NCBI GenBank assembly: GCA_022495005.1
Contig: JAGYXB010000135.1
Span: forward strand, 2,542,001-2,606,000
Length of the DNA stretch: 64,000 nucleotides
Direction of reading: 5' to 3'
Origin: Rhyacophila brunnea
Taxonomy: Eukaryota > Arthropoda > Insecta > Trichoptera > Rhyacophilidae
In this document: in pieces, positions 48,503 to 60,564 of the stretch
Layout of the letters: each line of letters starts with the position of its first letter
Position numbering within the stretch: position 1 is the stretch's first letter
The notes under the pieces: generated by a model
Told to the model about the DNA's origin: nothing
What the model saw: the letters and a program-made list of their open reading frames with translations, nothing else
Databases searched by the model: none
Program-made: the position numbers and the translations under genes

Positions 48503-48740
48503 TCGACCATGTCCGATCCTAATAGGATCATATGGGCCTCCACAGAGTAGAGGTTTATATTAACAGATTTTGTTTTTTTTACGAGAAATGGATGTCAGCC
48601 ACTTGCTCAACCTATTAGGTCCATAACCTGACTCACACACAAATTGAAAAACAATATGTGTACTTGCCAGACCCAGGATTCGAACCTGATACCCACGGCG
48701 TGATAGTCCAACGCTTAAGCCGCGCGGCCACCGTGGGTGT
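48503..48740 (-). repeat. SINE family A, full-length copy (tRNA-derived)
   Basis: Minus strand: CACCCACGGTGGCCGCGCGG (head), GCTTAAGCGTTGGACTATCA, GGTTCGAATCCTGGGTCTGG (B-box). A body with ACCTAATAGGTTGAGCAAGT and AACAGATT... follows, and a distal tail CCTCTACTCTGTGGAGGCCC, then ATATGATCCTATTAGGATCG and GACATGGTCGAAT. This is the best-preserved copy and serves as reference for those at 9684, 19892, 38671, 54871 and 60890. Confidence 0.85.
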
Positions 48741-49233
48741 GAAGTTATTATAGATAAATAAAATGTTTATCAATCGGGTTAACCATCTACCAGCAGAAAG
48801 TAAAGTACTCTAAAAAACTATAGTTTAACGATAAAAGATTCCTACAATACAATATAAGACTATTAATAGTAAAACACTTCTGGACAAATACCGTCAATCA
48901 GTGGTACCCAAACTACTAAACGTGCACAAAGTATTTTTTAACAAAAAAAAAGTTTTTATTGTGTTTAAGTATATTCGTATAAAATATAAAAGATATCAGT
49001 AAAAATGTAATGCAATAAACACACTTTTAGAGACGTAATAATAATTACCCTTATTTTTTGTTTGGTTTAGTCGCTGGAAATTCGTTTATTCTAGAATATT
49101 TGATATCACAATAACGTGTATTGGTTATTATAACTGTTATTAAAATATGTCCTTATTTCTTTTTAATTAAAATAATAAGTATTTCAGCATATCTGCTATA
49201 AAAATAGATTGATAAAAATAGATTGGCTGTCTG
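48741..49233. other. AT-rich spacer
   Basis: Nothing recognised. Confidence 0.4.
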
Positions 49234-49535
49234 GAACGAAACCCCCAAGATATTATTTCATGAAATACTTATTCACCTTCGTAGAGTGACTGTTTGGTCT
49301 GCAATTTGTCCGTCAGCATTGTCTTGGAAGAAAACAATATAAACAATGTTCCTATCCGATGCTACAATTTTTTTTGCCTGACATTAATGAACGAGGTGTA
49401 CAGAATATTATGTGGTTTCAACAGCACCTCAAGCTAAAATGGACGAACTACGTAGAAATCTGATGACATCAACTGGCCGCCTTGTTTACCTGATTTAACA
49501 GTGCCAGGTTTTTTAGGGTTACTTATTTAAATACG
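49234..49535 (+). pseudogene. Mariner-family transposase relic
   Basis: The plus strand reads NETPKILFHEILIHLRRVTV then WSAIC. After frameshifts come FLPDINERGVQNIMWFQQH, MDELRRNLMTS, and NWPPCLPDLTVPGFF across one more shift. These are the ordered blocks of an arthropod mariner-like transposase ('HP..VTVWCA', 'WFQQD', 'WPPRSPDLT..DFFLWG'). The catalytic D of the WFQQD block is H here and several frames are mixed, so it is inactive. Flanking inverted ends were not identified. Confidence 0.75.
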
Positions 49536-50675
49536 CCGAAAACGATTGAACTAATTGAGATACAATATTTAATTAGAAATCGACTAAGCTACCTAAAAAT
49601 AACTACTTACATAATGAAAAACCTAGTCAAAAGATGAATGATTTGTGTTTTAACCAGAAACTAATATCATACTTGAATAATTTAAAAGAATTAAATAAAT
49701 TATCCATATGTTAAAAAAAAATATTTAAATCTACTTCATTAATGAAGTATTACAAAATAATAACATCGGAATCATAAGAATACCCCATAGTAATAATTAT
49801 AAATATTTTAATTATCAATTCCGGTTATAATTGCCAATATCAGTTCCAGTGTTTGACTCTAAATAAAATACGGAGCTATTTTTTAATATATTGAAAAATA
49901 TTTACTTATTAACTGTATTAATTCCCGACTGAATACCTTGAAAATATTTGCAAAAAATACATTATCAAATTGAAATCGTTTACATTTTGCAGGAAAATAT
50001 TTTTAAAAAGGAATTTTAGCATGGAAGTAACGCGTAAGATTGTTTTCAAGTATGTAAGATTTCTTTAATGGTATAGGTAACGATGTTGGCAAAAAAATAT
50101 ATAATTTGTAGATACCTAATAATATTTCAGGCAAAAATGTTCATAATAATTTACGTTTACACCATATATAATAACACTTTTATAAATCATAATATTATAC
50201 TATTGCGTAACGATTATTAGCAAAATCCATGATAAGATGGTTGGCGGTGGCTACTTGAGAGGGTGAATAAGAGTGTCAGGGACATCTAGAGTGCAAGGAG
50301 GACAGGAGGGAGGCAGCAGAGGAGTCACTAGGCAGTTTAAGGGGGCAAACTGGGCAGCTGGTGTGGAGGAATGGCCAGTCAGATGGATGCAAGGGTGGCG
50401 AAGCAGTTAAGATACAGTTACAGTCCCCTTTTTAGAGTTTATACCGCGGAATCGATTTTCGACATGTTCAAATGTATTTTAGGATTCCTTTGTTTCTCAT
50501 TTCAGACAGTTAGAGTGCAGTTTTGGATACATTTTTTTTTTCAAACTTTTCGTTATATGTACGATTATATGATGTTATTCTAGTTCGATAATTTTTAACT
50601 ATTTTAAAGATAAAATATTTACAATAATATCCTCCTCCCGATATATTAAAATGAGAGTTCTTCATATAATTTTAA
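49536..50675. other. AT-rich spacer
   Basis: 50230-50440 is less AT-rich (GAGGACAGGAGGGAGGCAGC) without recognised identity. No gene. Confidence 0.4.
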
Positions 50676-50790
50676 TTCTAATTGATTAAGTTTTGTACTA
50701 CATATTTCATTTAAGTATTTTTTTTACCATCCGGGTTTCATGCACTCTCCATACTCGCCAATATAAAACGCACAACTGACAAAGAATATG
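50676..50790 (+). repeat. MITE family C, end fragment
   Basis: TTCTAATTGATTAAGTTTTG, then TTTCATTTAAGTATTTTTTT, CCGGGTTTCATGCACTCTCC and ACTCGCCAATATAAA match the family end at 57057 and 36101 with substitutions. Confidence 0.6.
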
Positions 50791-53439
50791 GGTAATTATT
50801 ACCGTTTATATACAAAAATAATACATTAAATGATCACGAAAATATAAGTATTCTAAAGAATTACGTATAAAATCTGAATGTATATAACTCCAGATCACTT
50901 TGTAGTATAAATTTAATACTAGAGAGGTAGGTACACACCAATTTTTGTAAACCATTTACTAGACCAGTATTTGCCAACTGCTGTTCCGTGAACAACCATA
51001 TTTATACAATAAAAATAAATAAGCATCATCAATGACGATGGCCTAGTTAATTTTTTACACTTAAAATATTTTATTTTAATGTAACTCATTTTGCGTAATA
51101 TAATGAAACTGAGTTATGTAACTTACACAAATGTAATTCGTAATCCTAAATATTGATTCAGAGTGGAAAGCTTTCCTTTACATTACCAAAATTTTATTTC
51201 TTTAAATTTCAATTATAAATAGGTAGGTAGGTACTTACTATCTAGAAGATTTATTTTTCAAAACTTGTTTTTTTATACAACACAATTACTTCATTAATTG
51301 TTTTTGACATTAAAGAAACCTTATTGAATCTGAAATGTAAATGAAATATTGCAAATATCTTACAAATGTTCTTCAAGTTTTCTTGCTAGGACAACTTTGC
51401 GCAAGTCAATGCAAAGGCTTCGACCAAATGAAAATGCAAAGCTCTATTGAGATGACGTTAGCCTTAAGCTTAGTGGACGAAAGCACCAACATACGCAAAT
51501 ACTTTGTAAAGAGCATGCTATTTGATTTCAACTTTGCAGTCAATTTTAAAGCTTCTTAAAATGCATTTGGTCATATCCATATTTATTAATATAACGTATG
51601 TTTAATTTATTAATATATATATAAATCATTTTATTATTCTCTCTGGATTATTTACCATTACAAAATTATAATATACTTTATATTCAATGCTACCGATTGG
51701 TTCATTGGTCGATAGTTAGTCATCGTCAATTGTGACCAAAGCATAATACATACTCTTATAGAAATGGTCTAAAAAAGTCTTGTTGGTCCTATTGTACAGA
51801 ATGAAGGAGTGGACACTCAAAAAAGCTTTAAGTAAAGTGAAAGCTTTCTAAATACAGGTGGATGTCCCGGCTCATATGGAAAGACAAAGTTATGAGTGTT
51901 ATAAGATGTTTGGATAGTCACAGTATGTACTTTCTCCTTCTTTCTTCAAAGTTTCAGGATCAATGTAAAGGCCATTCTTAAGGCCATTGGACCCGTTTTT
52001 TCCTGTCTTCTCAGAATCGTGGAAATGGCAAGGACGTTTAACACGAATTGACACATAATAAACACTTTATTTATTTAAAATCTAATAAATATTATATTTA
52101 AATAACACTTTTTGTGTCATTAAAATTGTCTGATTCGCTTTAATTTTTAAAATAAATGACAAATAGTCGGTCCTGTTTTCGAAATTGGCCAAAACGACTG
52201 TCACGCCACAGTAAATTTTTGAACTTAATAATAGTTTTACAGGTATATATTGTATGAAAGAAATGGGTAAAACAATACATTTCATTGATTAACTCACGTC
52301 CTTTTTTTAATTTCAGAAAAATAAAGATTTTAAAGCCATTTTAGTTTGAGTATACATCAGCCAATTTTGAATGATTTTTTCTCACAAAATAATATATACT
52401 GCACAATAAAAATATTTTTTTATTATAATATAACATTTCCGTAATACTATAAATAATAATTAACAATGAAAAAATAAATAAAACCCTATAAATTCGGTAC
52501 AATTAGTGACGCTATATTACCAAAACACGTCGTACGTTTTCATGTATTTATCCTATTTTCAGACAATTTAGATATATAATTATTTTGCAAAATTAACAAA
52601 AAAAGACCATTTGATCGATTAATTCATATAGTTTTTCTAATTTCTCATTTCTAACCTTAGTAGGCTTGTGAATTTCAACGGGTGAGGACGTCTTTTTTTC
52701 CAAAATTTTATCCGTCGCGAACAGTATTTTAACTCATAGAAAAATGACCTTTACTCGCATTGCAGTAACAATCAAATTGGCAAGACCACATAACGTAGAC
52801 CAGGTGTTATAATTTGTGTTGACAAATCACACATCATAAAATACCAGTGAATGTCAAACTGAGAAAAATGTAGTTTATTATATTATTTATTATCTTGTAA
52901 TACAAATGGTTGCAGCATGTGAGATATTGTAAGATAATTGAATCTTATAACCACGATGGCTACAAAGAAGTCCTAAAGGTATTCGTTCGATGCAACATTT
53001 ATAAAAAAAAATATTTTGGACTTGAGCAGTTTAGATAAAATATAGGTGGACTTTAATTATTTTGATAAATACCTACTTGGTTGGGCTTAATACAGTTTTT
53101 ATGTACCTGGGTCGCCATGTTTTGTTATTTTCAAAGGGACGTATCCAGGAGTATGTTTATTGGCATTATCAATAGAAACAAAATAATATTATTTTTCAAG
53201 GTCTATTTATTATCGATCTTAAGTGGTTTATGTCACAAATAGTAAATTTGTAGAAAATTTAAAGTAAAATACGTTTTCGAATGCTGTCATAGTAATGGCC
53301 ACTGAAACATGTGTCATAATTTTCCTAATCGTCAAAATAATAATAAAATAAGTGTTTTGGGGCACAAAATCACGTATATGTTTTATGATGTATATATTTT
53401 TCAGATGGTTTGTGGTAAAATCTTTTTTTTTCATACTGC
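50791..53439. other. Long AT-rich spacer
   Basis: An ORF of 72 codons at 51341 shows no recognised domain. Nothing else recognised. Confidence 0.4.
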
Positions 53440-53673
53440 CACAATTCAACTATTCATAATTAATTGTTTGTTAAATTTTTCATTGGGCACTTTGACTTAA
53501 TAGGTAGGTGATAAAGTTTTTACCTTACTTTATTGTATTAATTTATTGTTAAGTGAAAATTAGCTGCTTTCGTTGTCAGTGTATATTTGATGAGTGCGCA
53601 TCCTGACGATGTCGAAAGGCGAAACCAGGATCGCATAAAACGACTCAAATGAAATAGTACAAAACTTTTAGAA
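53440..53673 (-). repeat. MITE family C, copy with one inverted end
   Basis: Complement of 53640-53673 is the family end. GACTTAATAGGTAGGTGATA, AAGTTTTTACC and GTTGTCAGTGTATATTTGA match the copy at 8960-9080. The second end is not present. Confidence 0.7.
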
Positions 53674-54870
53674 TTTAATATATTTAATGCCGAGTTGAAT
53701 TGAATGGAATCACCTTAGGCATTTATTAGTAATTATTTAACTCAAGTAAAACATATATTGAGGTAAGAACCTATTTCATTGAATAATAAAAACAATATTA
53801 CTCTTCACATCACAAGTGACAAGATTTATATGAATTGTGTATTGCCTGAACTCGTTGATCAGACTAACACGGTCGATGGATATAAGAAACCCTCAATATA
53901 ATAATTATCAAGTTAACAAATAATAATATCAATTATCAATTAATAGCTATCAATAGAAAAGAAAATAAAATTATAAAAAAAAACAATTTATAATAGTTAT
54001 TCTAATACATTGCATACCGTTAAACCAATACACTAATTAAGGAACCAATTATTAATTTTCTATACACTAATGTTCCGAAATCCTCCGCGGCGACCAAAAC
54101 GTACTGCCGTCAAATACATGCTATTATAATAATTGTTTCTTAAATCATAATTGTTGTGTACTAAATTAAAAAAAAAAAACGTTCCTCGACAAATATTCAT
54201 TGAATTGCTTTCTTTTATGAGTCATTTTTTTATAATTTAATAAAAACGCAATAATAACAGAAATCTTTCATGCCATCTTGTGAATGTTTTAAACTTATAA
54301 TTTGTAATGTTAGCTTATGAAAATGAATAAAATTATATTTGTTTACACTTTCGTGTTTTTTAGTATTAGATTTTTTTTTGAAAAATATTTGCACTGAATT
54401 TGAACCTAAATATGATAGGTTCAAGAAAAGGTGTCACTTCACAAATTCAGCATATCAATAATATGAGATTCTTATTTAGAGGTCTACTATTTTTATTCTT
54501 ATAATTTATTCTACCGACTACAAAAATGTTTATAAAATTTGTTAGGAAAAAAATATTATTAATTCAACACTTTTAAAACCTCTGATTTCGTATCTACTAC
54601 ACGAGAAGCCATTTTTGTTTTTTTACGCTTCGAGCATTGTTATTTTTCATGGCGCTTACGTCAAATTTGATTCTTGCGAATAAACCCATACGCCTTAAGA
54701 GTAAAATCTATTATAATAGCAAATAAAGGAAGATTTCGGGCAATTGAGCTTTTGACAGAAGAAAGAACGTCCAGATTAGTTTTATCTCAACACTCCATCG
54801 AAAAGACAGCCAAAATCATTGCTGTCGTCTTATCGTCGGGATCATGGTGTGATAACCAAAATATCTATCA
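53674..54870. other. AT-rich spacer
   Basis: 54640-54850 is of higher complexity, with a 78-codon ORF (54674) lacking any recognised domain. Nothing else recognised. Confidence 0.35.
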
Positions 54871-55102
54871 AGGCCCACGACAACCGAGAGGTTATGCATC
54901 AGGTTTATAATATCGTGGCTCCCGAGTTCGTATCCCGGGTCTGTAAAATTCACAAATGGTTTTTGCAATATTTGTTTGGACCCAGAGTATAGACCTAATA
55001 GATTGGGCAGTTGGTGAACATCCGTTTCTCGTATCAAAAAAAATCTGTTAATACAACCACCACTCAGCGGAGGCCCATATGATCTTCTTAGGATCGAACT
55101 TA
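54871..55102 (+). repeat. SINE family A, plus-strand copy
   Basis: Decayed head AGGCCCACGACAACCGAGAG, B-box GAGTTCGTATCCCGGGTCTG, body TTGGACCCAGAGTATAGACC, ATTGGGCAGTTGGTGAACAT, AAATCTGTTAATACAACC, and tail GGAGGCCCATATGATCTTCT then AGGATCG. Same order as the reference at 48503-48740. Confidence 0.8.
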
Positions 55103-55234
55103 GTAAAAAAAGTTCAATCAATCTGTAGAATACAATATATTAAAATAATACAATGCTTATTTTGTATTGTGAGCATTTCTCACTTACGTACTAGATAGTT
55201 ATCATAATAGTTAGTTATGTATGCTGATACTACA
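55103..55234. other. AT-rich spacer
   Basis: Nothing recognised. Confidence 0.4.
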
Positions 55235-55425
55235 AACCATTCTTCTCTGTGACCGACTGCACAACAATCCTACAGGAATCTCTATCCCGAGTTATCTGTC
55301 ACCAGTCGGTAACACTCAGCCTCTCTGTGGCCGAGTGCTAAAAGGGGTTATTACGTAAACTTTATAGAGAGCTCTAGATCCATCACATCTAATAAAGTGG
55401 CCGGCCAATCTGAGTCTTCACACTA
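55235..55425 (-). pseudogene. LINE reverse-transcriptase fragment
   Basis: Minus strand from 55423 reads RRLRLAGHFIRCDGSRALYK, the 'RRLRWAGHV.R' block that follows the RT domain in many LINE proteins (compare 42110-42160). Only this block is convincing. Confidence 0.5.
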
Positions 55426-55639
55426 ATGCTATTAATTTGAATTATTAATTATTCGATTTCTATAACTGACTTCTAATAGCTTGTAGACAATATCAGTAAA
55501 TTTAACAAAGTACAAGAACACTTTTTTATGCACCAGTACCTACCAACTGATTATTTTTTTCATTTTCTAACGATGCAATATTAAAAATTCTCAACAAAAA
55601 TTCTCCATCAGAGAGCTGTAGTGCTTTTAAAACAAATAA
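55426..55639. other. AT-rich spacer
   Basis: Nothing recognised. Confidence 0.4.
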
Positions 55640-55880
55640 ACAATAATCAATGCCGACGTTTAAGAGCTTGTTTTCCTTTTTGCAAAAGTTCAAAATAATG
55701 CATTCTTAATGGCGCTTTTAACGTAGACTGGCCGTTAACAGCTAATGAGAGCAGCGTAATATAACGACCAGAAATAGTCCGGGATCGATATCCAATAGCT
55801 CCATAGATTACCTATGGCGGTCATAGCACGACGTTCAAATAAGCCCTTTTAATCTGCATGACTGCCCAACCATTAATTCC
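55640..55880. promoter_or_regulatory. Complex non-repetitive island (candidate cis-regulatory DNA)
   Basis: Balanced composition and clustered short motifs (CAATAATCAATGCCGACGTT, AACAGCTAATGAGAGCAG, CCGGGATCGATATCCAAT, TTACCTATGGCGGTCATAGC). No ORF of note and no repeat match in the window. Regulatory role is an inference from composition. Confidence 0.3.
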
Positions 55881-56310
55881 TATCTACTCCACCTGCATAA
55901 TAAAGTACTGAGACATGTCATAATACATACGCATACGTCATGTATTATGTCATTCTATTTAAGAGATTATACATTACTTATGACGGTTAACACTGCAATA
56001 ATTTTTAGGTAATACACATTATAATTATTATATTTCTTCTTTGTACGTCAGATTCACTTATCGGACAAGGGCAATGATTTAAGCAATATTATTCGCTACT
56101 CTAAATTATGTATGCTAAATTTCCAGTTTTTTTAAATATTCTACTTTGATTATGTGTTATATAAATATTTGACCTTCTAGCATTACAATTTAACAAAATC
56201 ATATTGTAAGTGATTTATGTAAGTATCTACGACTTAATTTCATACATGAAATCCGACAAATATGGTATCTTTCAAAACTCATTCTGCTTTCTGGGTCTCG
56301 TCTTGCCAAA
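55881..56310. other. AT-rich spacer
   Basis: Nothing recognised. Confidence 0.4.
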
Positions 56311-56314
56311 CTAC

Positions 56315-56530
56315 TACTACTATTACTACTTCACAATGTCACGCCCCAGCATTGGGGCATAGAACAAGCACAAGTTCGCGCCATTTTCCTCTGACTTGCA
56401 GCGTGTATATCGCTTTTGCAGCAACTCTGCAATGCGCGAGGGTCGGCCACAGTGATGGAACCCTTAAGATTGTTCCACAAGGGTACGGAGTGTCGCACTC
56501 TCTGACGGCATGTTTTCGTGATTAGGTACT
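56315..56530 (+). repeat. Dispersed repeat pair P, copy 2
   Basis: Aligns with 10505-10660 (CACGCCCCAG, CATAGAACAAGCACAAGTTC, GCGCCATTTTCCTC, CTTTTGCAGCA). GC-richer than flanks. The 87-codon plus ORF has no recognised domain. Confidence 0.55.
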
Positions 56531-56634
56531 TCAGTCACCGAGGGCTGCCGTGGTCGCTCACAAACTCGTGTGTTTGTAACGGAGATTCTCAAACCTCAAA
56601 AGCCTCCAAATACTTATATGCTACAGTTCCCAAC

Positions 56635-56840
56635 TATGGTGGCTTTGCAGTGAACTTGTAATCCGCATGGGTGTGACGGCGTTCCATTTAGCCAACTTAG
56701 ATTCACATGGAGATCAAGACGTTATTCTGTGAGGACCAAATGCCGTTTGTTCAACGCCTACGTGTTGCCTGTACTCCTATATGGTTGTGAGGGGTGACAT
56801 CTCACTAAGTTTGCCAAGCACTAACAGGCAATTTTCGTTA
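56635..56840 (+). pseudogene. LINE reverse-transcriptase thumb fragment
   Basis: From about 56729 the plus strand reads RTKCRLFNAYVLPVLLYGCE, then G, a stop, HLTKFAKH, a near-perfect match to the 'TK..LF...V.P.LLYG.E.W.LT' block of RTE/jockey-type reverse transcriptases, with the W codon turned into a stop. The upstream palm domain is not recognisable. Confidence 0.7.
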
Positions 56841-57056
56841 CTACATTCATGTAGCTTTTGGCGACTGTGTGTTATTCCATGGCACCTAGTCGATATTCTG
56901 ACAATTATTTGGTTATTTTGATTTTTTATTTATAAATTCACCAAAACATGTATCATCCAAGGATTATATACTAATAATATATTTATAATATATATATATA
57001 TATATATGTATGCTTATACATAATATACGATAATTCAAATTATAGCATTACCTATA
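56841..57056. other. AT-rich spacer with (TA)n
   Basis: (TA)n-like run around 56985-57007. Confidence 0.5.
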
Positions 57057-57180
57057 TTCTAATGGATTTAAGTTTTATACTATTCCATTTGAGTCATTTT
57101 TGGGGACCCGGATTTCGCCTTTCGACATCTTTAGACACTGTGTACACTCACCAAAAGGCAAATTCGAATCCATGGTCAGT
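57057..57180 (+). repeat. MITE family C, end fragment
   Basis: TTCTAATGGATTTAAGTTTT, ATTTGAGTCATTTTTGGGGA, CCCGGATTTCGCCTTTCGAC and TGTGTACACTCACCAAAAGG: the least mutated version of the family end in the window. It overlaps a fortuitous 88-codon ORF. Confidence 0.7.
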
Positions 57181-57584
57181 GTTTATTTTTTGTGCAGATT
57201 TTTTTTTTTTTAATTGGACCTACTTACCTCTTTTAGTATACTTTCTGTTTACTAATCTAACTCTGTTATTTATTTTGTATAAATACTGTTACATATTTCT
57301 TTGGTTTTTTTCAACATCTAGAGCTTAGAATATTTTGTTAAGTTCATGTATCTGTATGTAAAAATAATGATTTTAATTTAAATTTGAGGCACCCCCTTAA
57401 TATACCAATGCTTATAATACATAATTTAATTGGAATATACGAATATAATTTAACATGAAATGTCACAGAACGAAAATCGTATACTGAATAAATACGACTT
57501 TATTGTATCAAATTCGTCATTTTTTTCTACATTTTTTAATAAAAACTCAATTCTATGATTCTATTCTATTCTATTCTATTTGTC
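57181..57584. other. AT-rich spacer with (CTATT)n
   Basis: A short pentamer run, CTATTCTATTCTATTCTATT, around 57561-57580. Nothing else recognised. Confidence 0.5.
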
Positions 57585-57589
57585 AAAGT

Positions 57590-57835
57590 CTCTTAGAGAC
57601 GCGCTCTGCGTACGGCAACGGACATGAATAAAACAGTTACAACAAACAATGTAACTGGATGATTTTTCCCTGCCACAGGAAAAATGAAAATGGTACACAA
57701 TATCTCATCATGGATATTTGCATTGTATAAAAGTTCCGGTTTACCGGTTTAATCCCGCACATAGCGAGCGGTTCGCTTCGCATCGAGCCCGCGCCCCACG
57801 GTATTACACGCATCAAAGGAAGAAAGGCCACTGCG
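57590..57835. other. GC-elevated patches
   Basis: 57590-57640 (GACGCGCTCTGCGTACGGCA) and 57735-57830 (CCGGTTTACCGG palindrome; GCGAGCGGTTCGCTTCGC; GAGCCCGCGCCCCACGG) stand out from AT-rich flanks. No recognised gene; a 64-codon minus ORF is unconvincing. Confidence 0.3.
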
Positions 57836-58790
57836 CTGAATGAAAATTATTTGCTTTTTTAATTCCCAAAAATGGCTTTCAAAATATTTATTACTTATTT
57901 TGCCAACGTCTATACAAAATTAGAATAGCATTACTCTCTTTATGGAATTTATTATATTATGACGTATTATAATGTGACCAATTTTGTGATCACATTGAAA
58001 GTATCTATTAAGTAATTGAGTCACCACTTTCTCGATAGAATTCCATTTTACAAATAATAATATGAATTATATTTAATTCTAGGTTGTTTTTATGTCAGCT
58101 ATTTTGGTTGTCACAAGACTACTCTTTATAATATTCTTGATGATGGTTTTACAATCGAAATAAATATTGACATAAAATCAATCTGTAGAGTTTAATATAA
58201 TTTATAATATCATTTTTATCTATTTAGTGTATCAATTTTACACGGATAATTTCAAATTAATTTAACATATTTTAAAATCAATAATAATAAATAAATGATT
58301 TTTTAACCTTTAGCTATGTACTTAAACATCATATTATTACGTAAAAGTGGCATATGGCGACATTTTCATGTATGGTTTTTGCTTAAAATTACATATAATA
58401 TACCTATTATTTTTTTACACATTACCTATTTTATGTTGATAGAATATGCTCAACGAAGTATTGTAATTATTTGGTGTTGCAGCCTAGTAACTCAGAAATA
58501 TTTGTAAAAAATATAAACTACCCCATATAAGTAATTTAGAATCTTAGAAATAATAACATTAAGTAAAAATTATCATGCGATTTTCATTTTATTATATTAT
58601 AATACTACATTCATTATTTCTGGGGATGCGGAGCTTCTATAGCATCCATGTATCGCACGCCATTTATATAAGAATTCTTGATCTAAAGTACCTACATTAA
58701 ATACCATGATACTTAAAAAATAATAGTTAACTACACACTATGTGATTGTACTATACTACATGTACTATAATATGTATACTACACTAGCAA
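57836..58790. other. AT-rich spacer
   Basis: Nothing recognised. Confidence 0.4.
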
Positions 58791-58869
58791 AGTATGGCGT
58801 ACGAACATTCTCTTGAATTTAATAATGTATATAATATTTTTCTACATGCTACTAACTATGTGGTTGAGC

Positions 58870-59240
58870 TTTTTAAGTGGACTGTAATTATTTTGTGGGA
58901 AGATGAGGAAGTCGGATCTAGGGGTGGGGGCGATGGAACCGAATGCCAGACACTGACATTTGTAATGATGTATGATGGCTTCGTGGTCTGGTTTCAACTG
59001 TCACTCGAGCGGTATCGTTGTTTTAGGTCACCCGGTTCGTACACTCGCGCACTTTGTGACACAGTTTTATGGATTATATGTGAGGGTGTATGAATGATGA
59101 TGATAGATTATGAATGAGTATGTATCTATTGAGTCAATCACGCGACGGAAAGCTATTAGAAGCCCGCACACGCCCGCTGTCGAGATGCAACTGAATGTTC
59201 TTTGTAACACCCGTCTCTCATGATCCGTAATTGCTTATTG
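58870..59240. other. GC-elevated stretch with a tRNA-like word
   Basis: GATGGCTTCGTGGTCTGGTT and CACCCGGTTCGTACACTCG (59030-59048) resemble tRNA A- and B-box regions about 60 bases apart, so a decayed SINE is possible. A 99-codon ORF (58794-59093) spans it but shows no domain. Identity unresolved. Confidence 0.3.
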
Positions 59241-59989
59241 ATTATCATATTATAACAATAACACTGGGGATTAGGAGGTGGGTGAGGGGAGATAAGGAAT
59301 GGAATGGGAACATAAATCGCTCAACCACTATGTTAGCATGTTTTTCAATGTCTTTTATTACTTCAAGATTGATATCATCTTTCAATATTTTCACAGATTC
59401 TAATATAATAAGTATTTATGTTTTCTTATAACTATCATGTCTTTCAACAAGATGTAAAATTAATTTTAATTAATCATAAAAAAATATATACTGAGACACC
59501 TTCAGCTGCCGAGTTGATTTAGCGGCCGCCTGTGGGCTAGGTGAATGTCTAACAACTATTATTCGTAAAATATGTTGAGATAACTTTAACTCCGTAAATG
59601 TCTATATTATAATGCTCTAGTTGCTAAGATGCAAAAATGATAATTTACTTTTTACTTAAAAAATACTTTACAGTATATATGTATGCATGAATATTAATTT
59701 TATACTTATAAATATTACCTTACAACATCATATATCTTATATATATATATTATATATATATATATATACGTCAAATGTATCTTACCATGTCAACCCCTCA
59801 ACGTTGGTAGTATCACCATAAGAGTAGAGGAATTATAGACACGACAACGACGATGAATCCATACGAGATAAATTTAATATGTTAAACTTTTATTTTAATT
59901 AAAAATCTTTTGGTTAAAATTTATGCCAAAAAATATATTCACTTGACCAGTGCAATCTCCCCGTCCGTCTGTACAGCTATCAAATATGG
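59241..59989. other. AT-rich spacer with (TA)n
   Basis: (TA)n at about 59739-59768. Nothing else recognised. Confidence 0.45.
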
Positions 59990-60320
59990 TTGCTTTTGTT
60001 ATGATAAAGCATTGTGAGTTTTGCGGGCTCTTCGTTTTTTACGGCTTATATTTGTATCCCACCAACTTTTAGATTCACGTCATATTCGTGAACGACGGGT
60101 TGTCATCGTATAAATGCTCGTTCATTTTTCTGCGATTGACGTAAAACGCTTTTAGCCGTGCATATAAGAGAGATGGGTGAGGGTGGGATTGATCGTCAAA
60201 CAATAAAGGGATGATGAGCTTCTGACCTAAATAAGTCAATAAAAGGTTCATTTAATATACGCCCGGTTTGTAAATGAAATATTTTCCATTTCCCGGCGGA
60301 AAATAGCTAAGATTTCTGGA
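59990..60320. promoter_or_regulatory. Complex non-repetitive island (candidate cis-regulatory DNA)
   Basis: Mixed composition with CATAAATGCTCG-type and TTATTG/CAATAAA words: ATTCACGTCATATTCGTGAA (an imperfect palindrome), GCGATTGACGTAAAACGC, TCGTCAAACAATAAAGGGAT, TTTCCCGGCGGAAAATAGC. No ORF and no repeat match in the window. Function inferred only from composition. Confidence 0.3.
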
Positions 60321-60564
60321 ATATTTTCTATGTTTATTGACGGAATCGTGAATTTCGTGAAAACGAACACAGAACAACAAGTCCGGTATTATAATAATTG
60401 ATGAAATTGTTTCGAATACTCTTTTTCTTTTCTTTCAATTTTTTAAATACTGTTTAAAATAAATTAATAATATATATTATGTAATTCTGTAGACATTAAT
60501 AAAATTAAAGTAAATTATTACTTTCACTGTGTGATTTATTATACCTACTTGTTACAGTAGTTAC
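60321..60564. other. AT-rich spacer
   Basis: Nothing recognised. Confidence 0.4.

Noticed and set aside
51341..51559. 72-codon ORF
   Set aside because: No recognised domain, no splice or promoter context; length within chance expectation.
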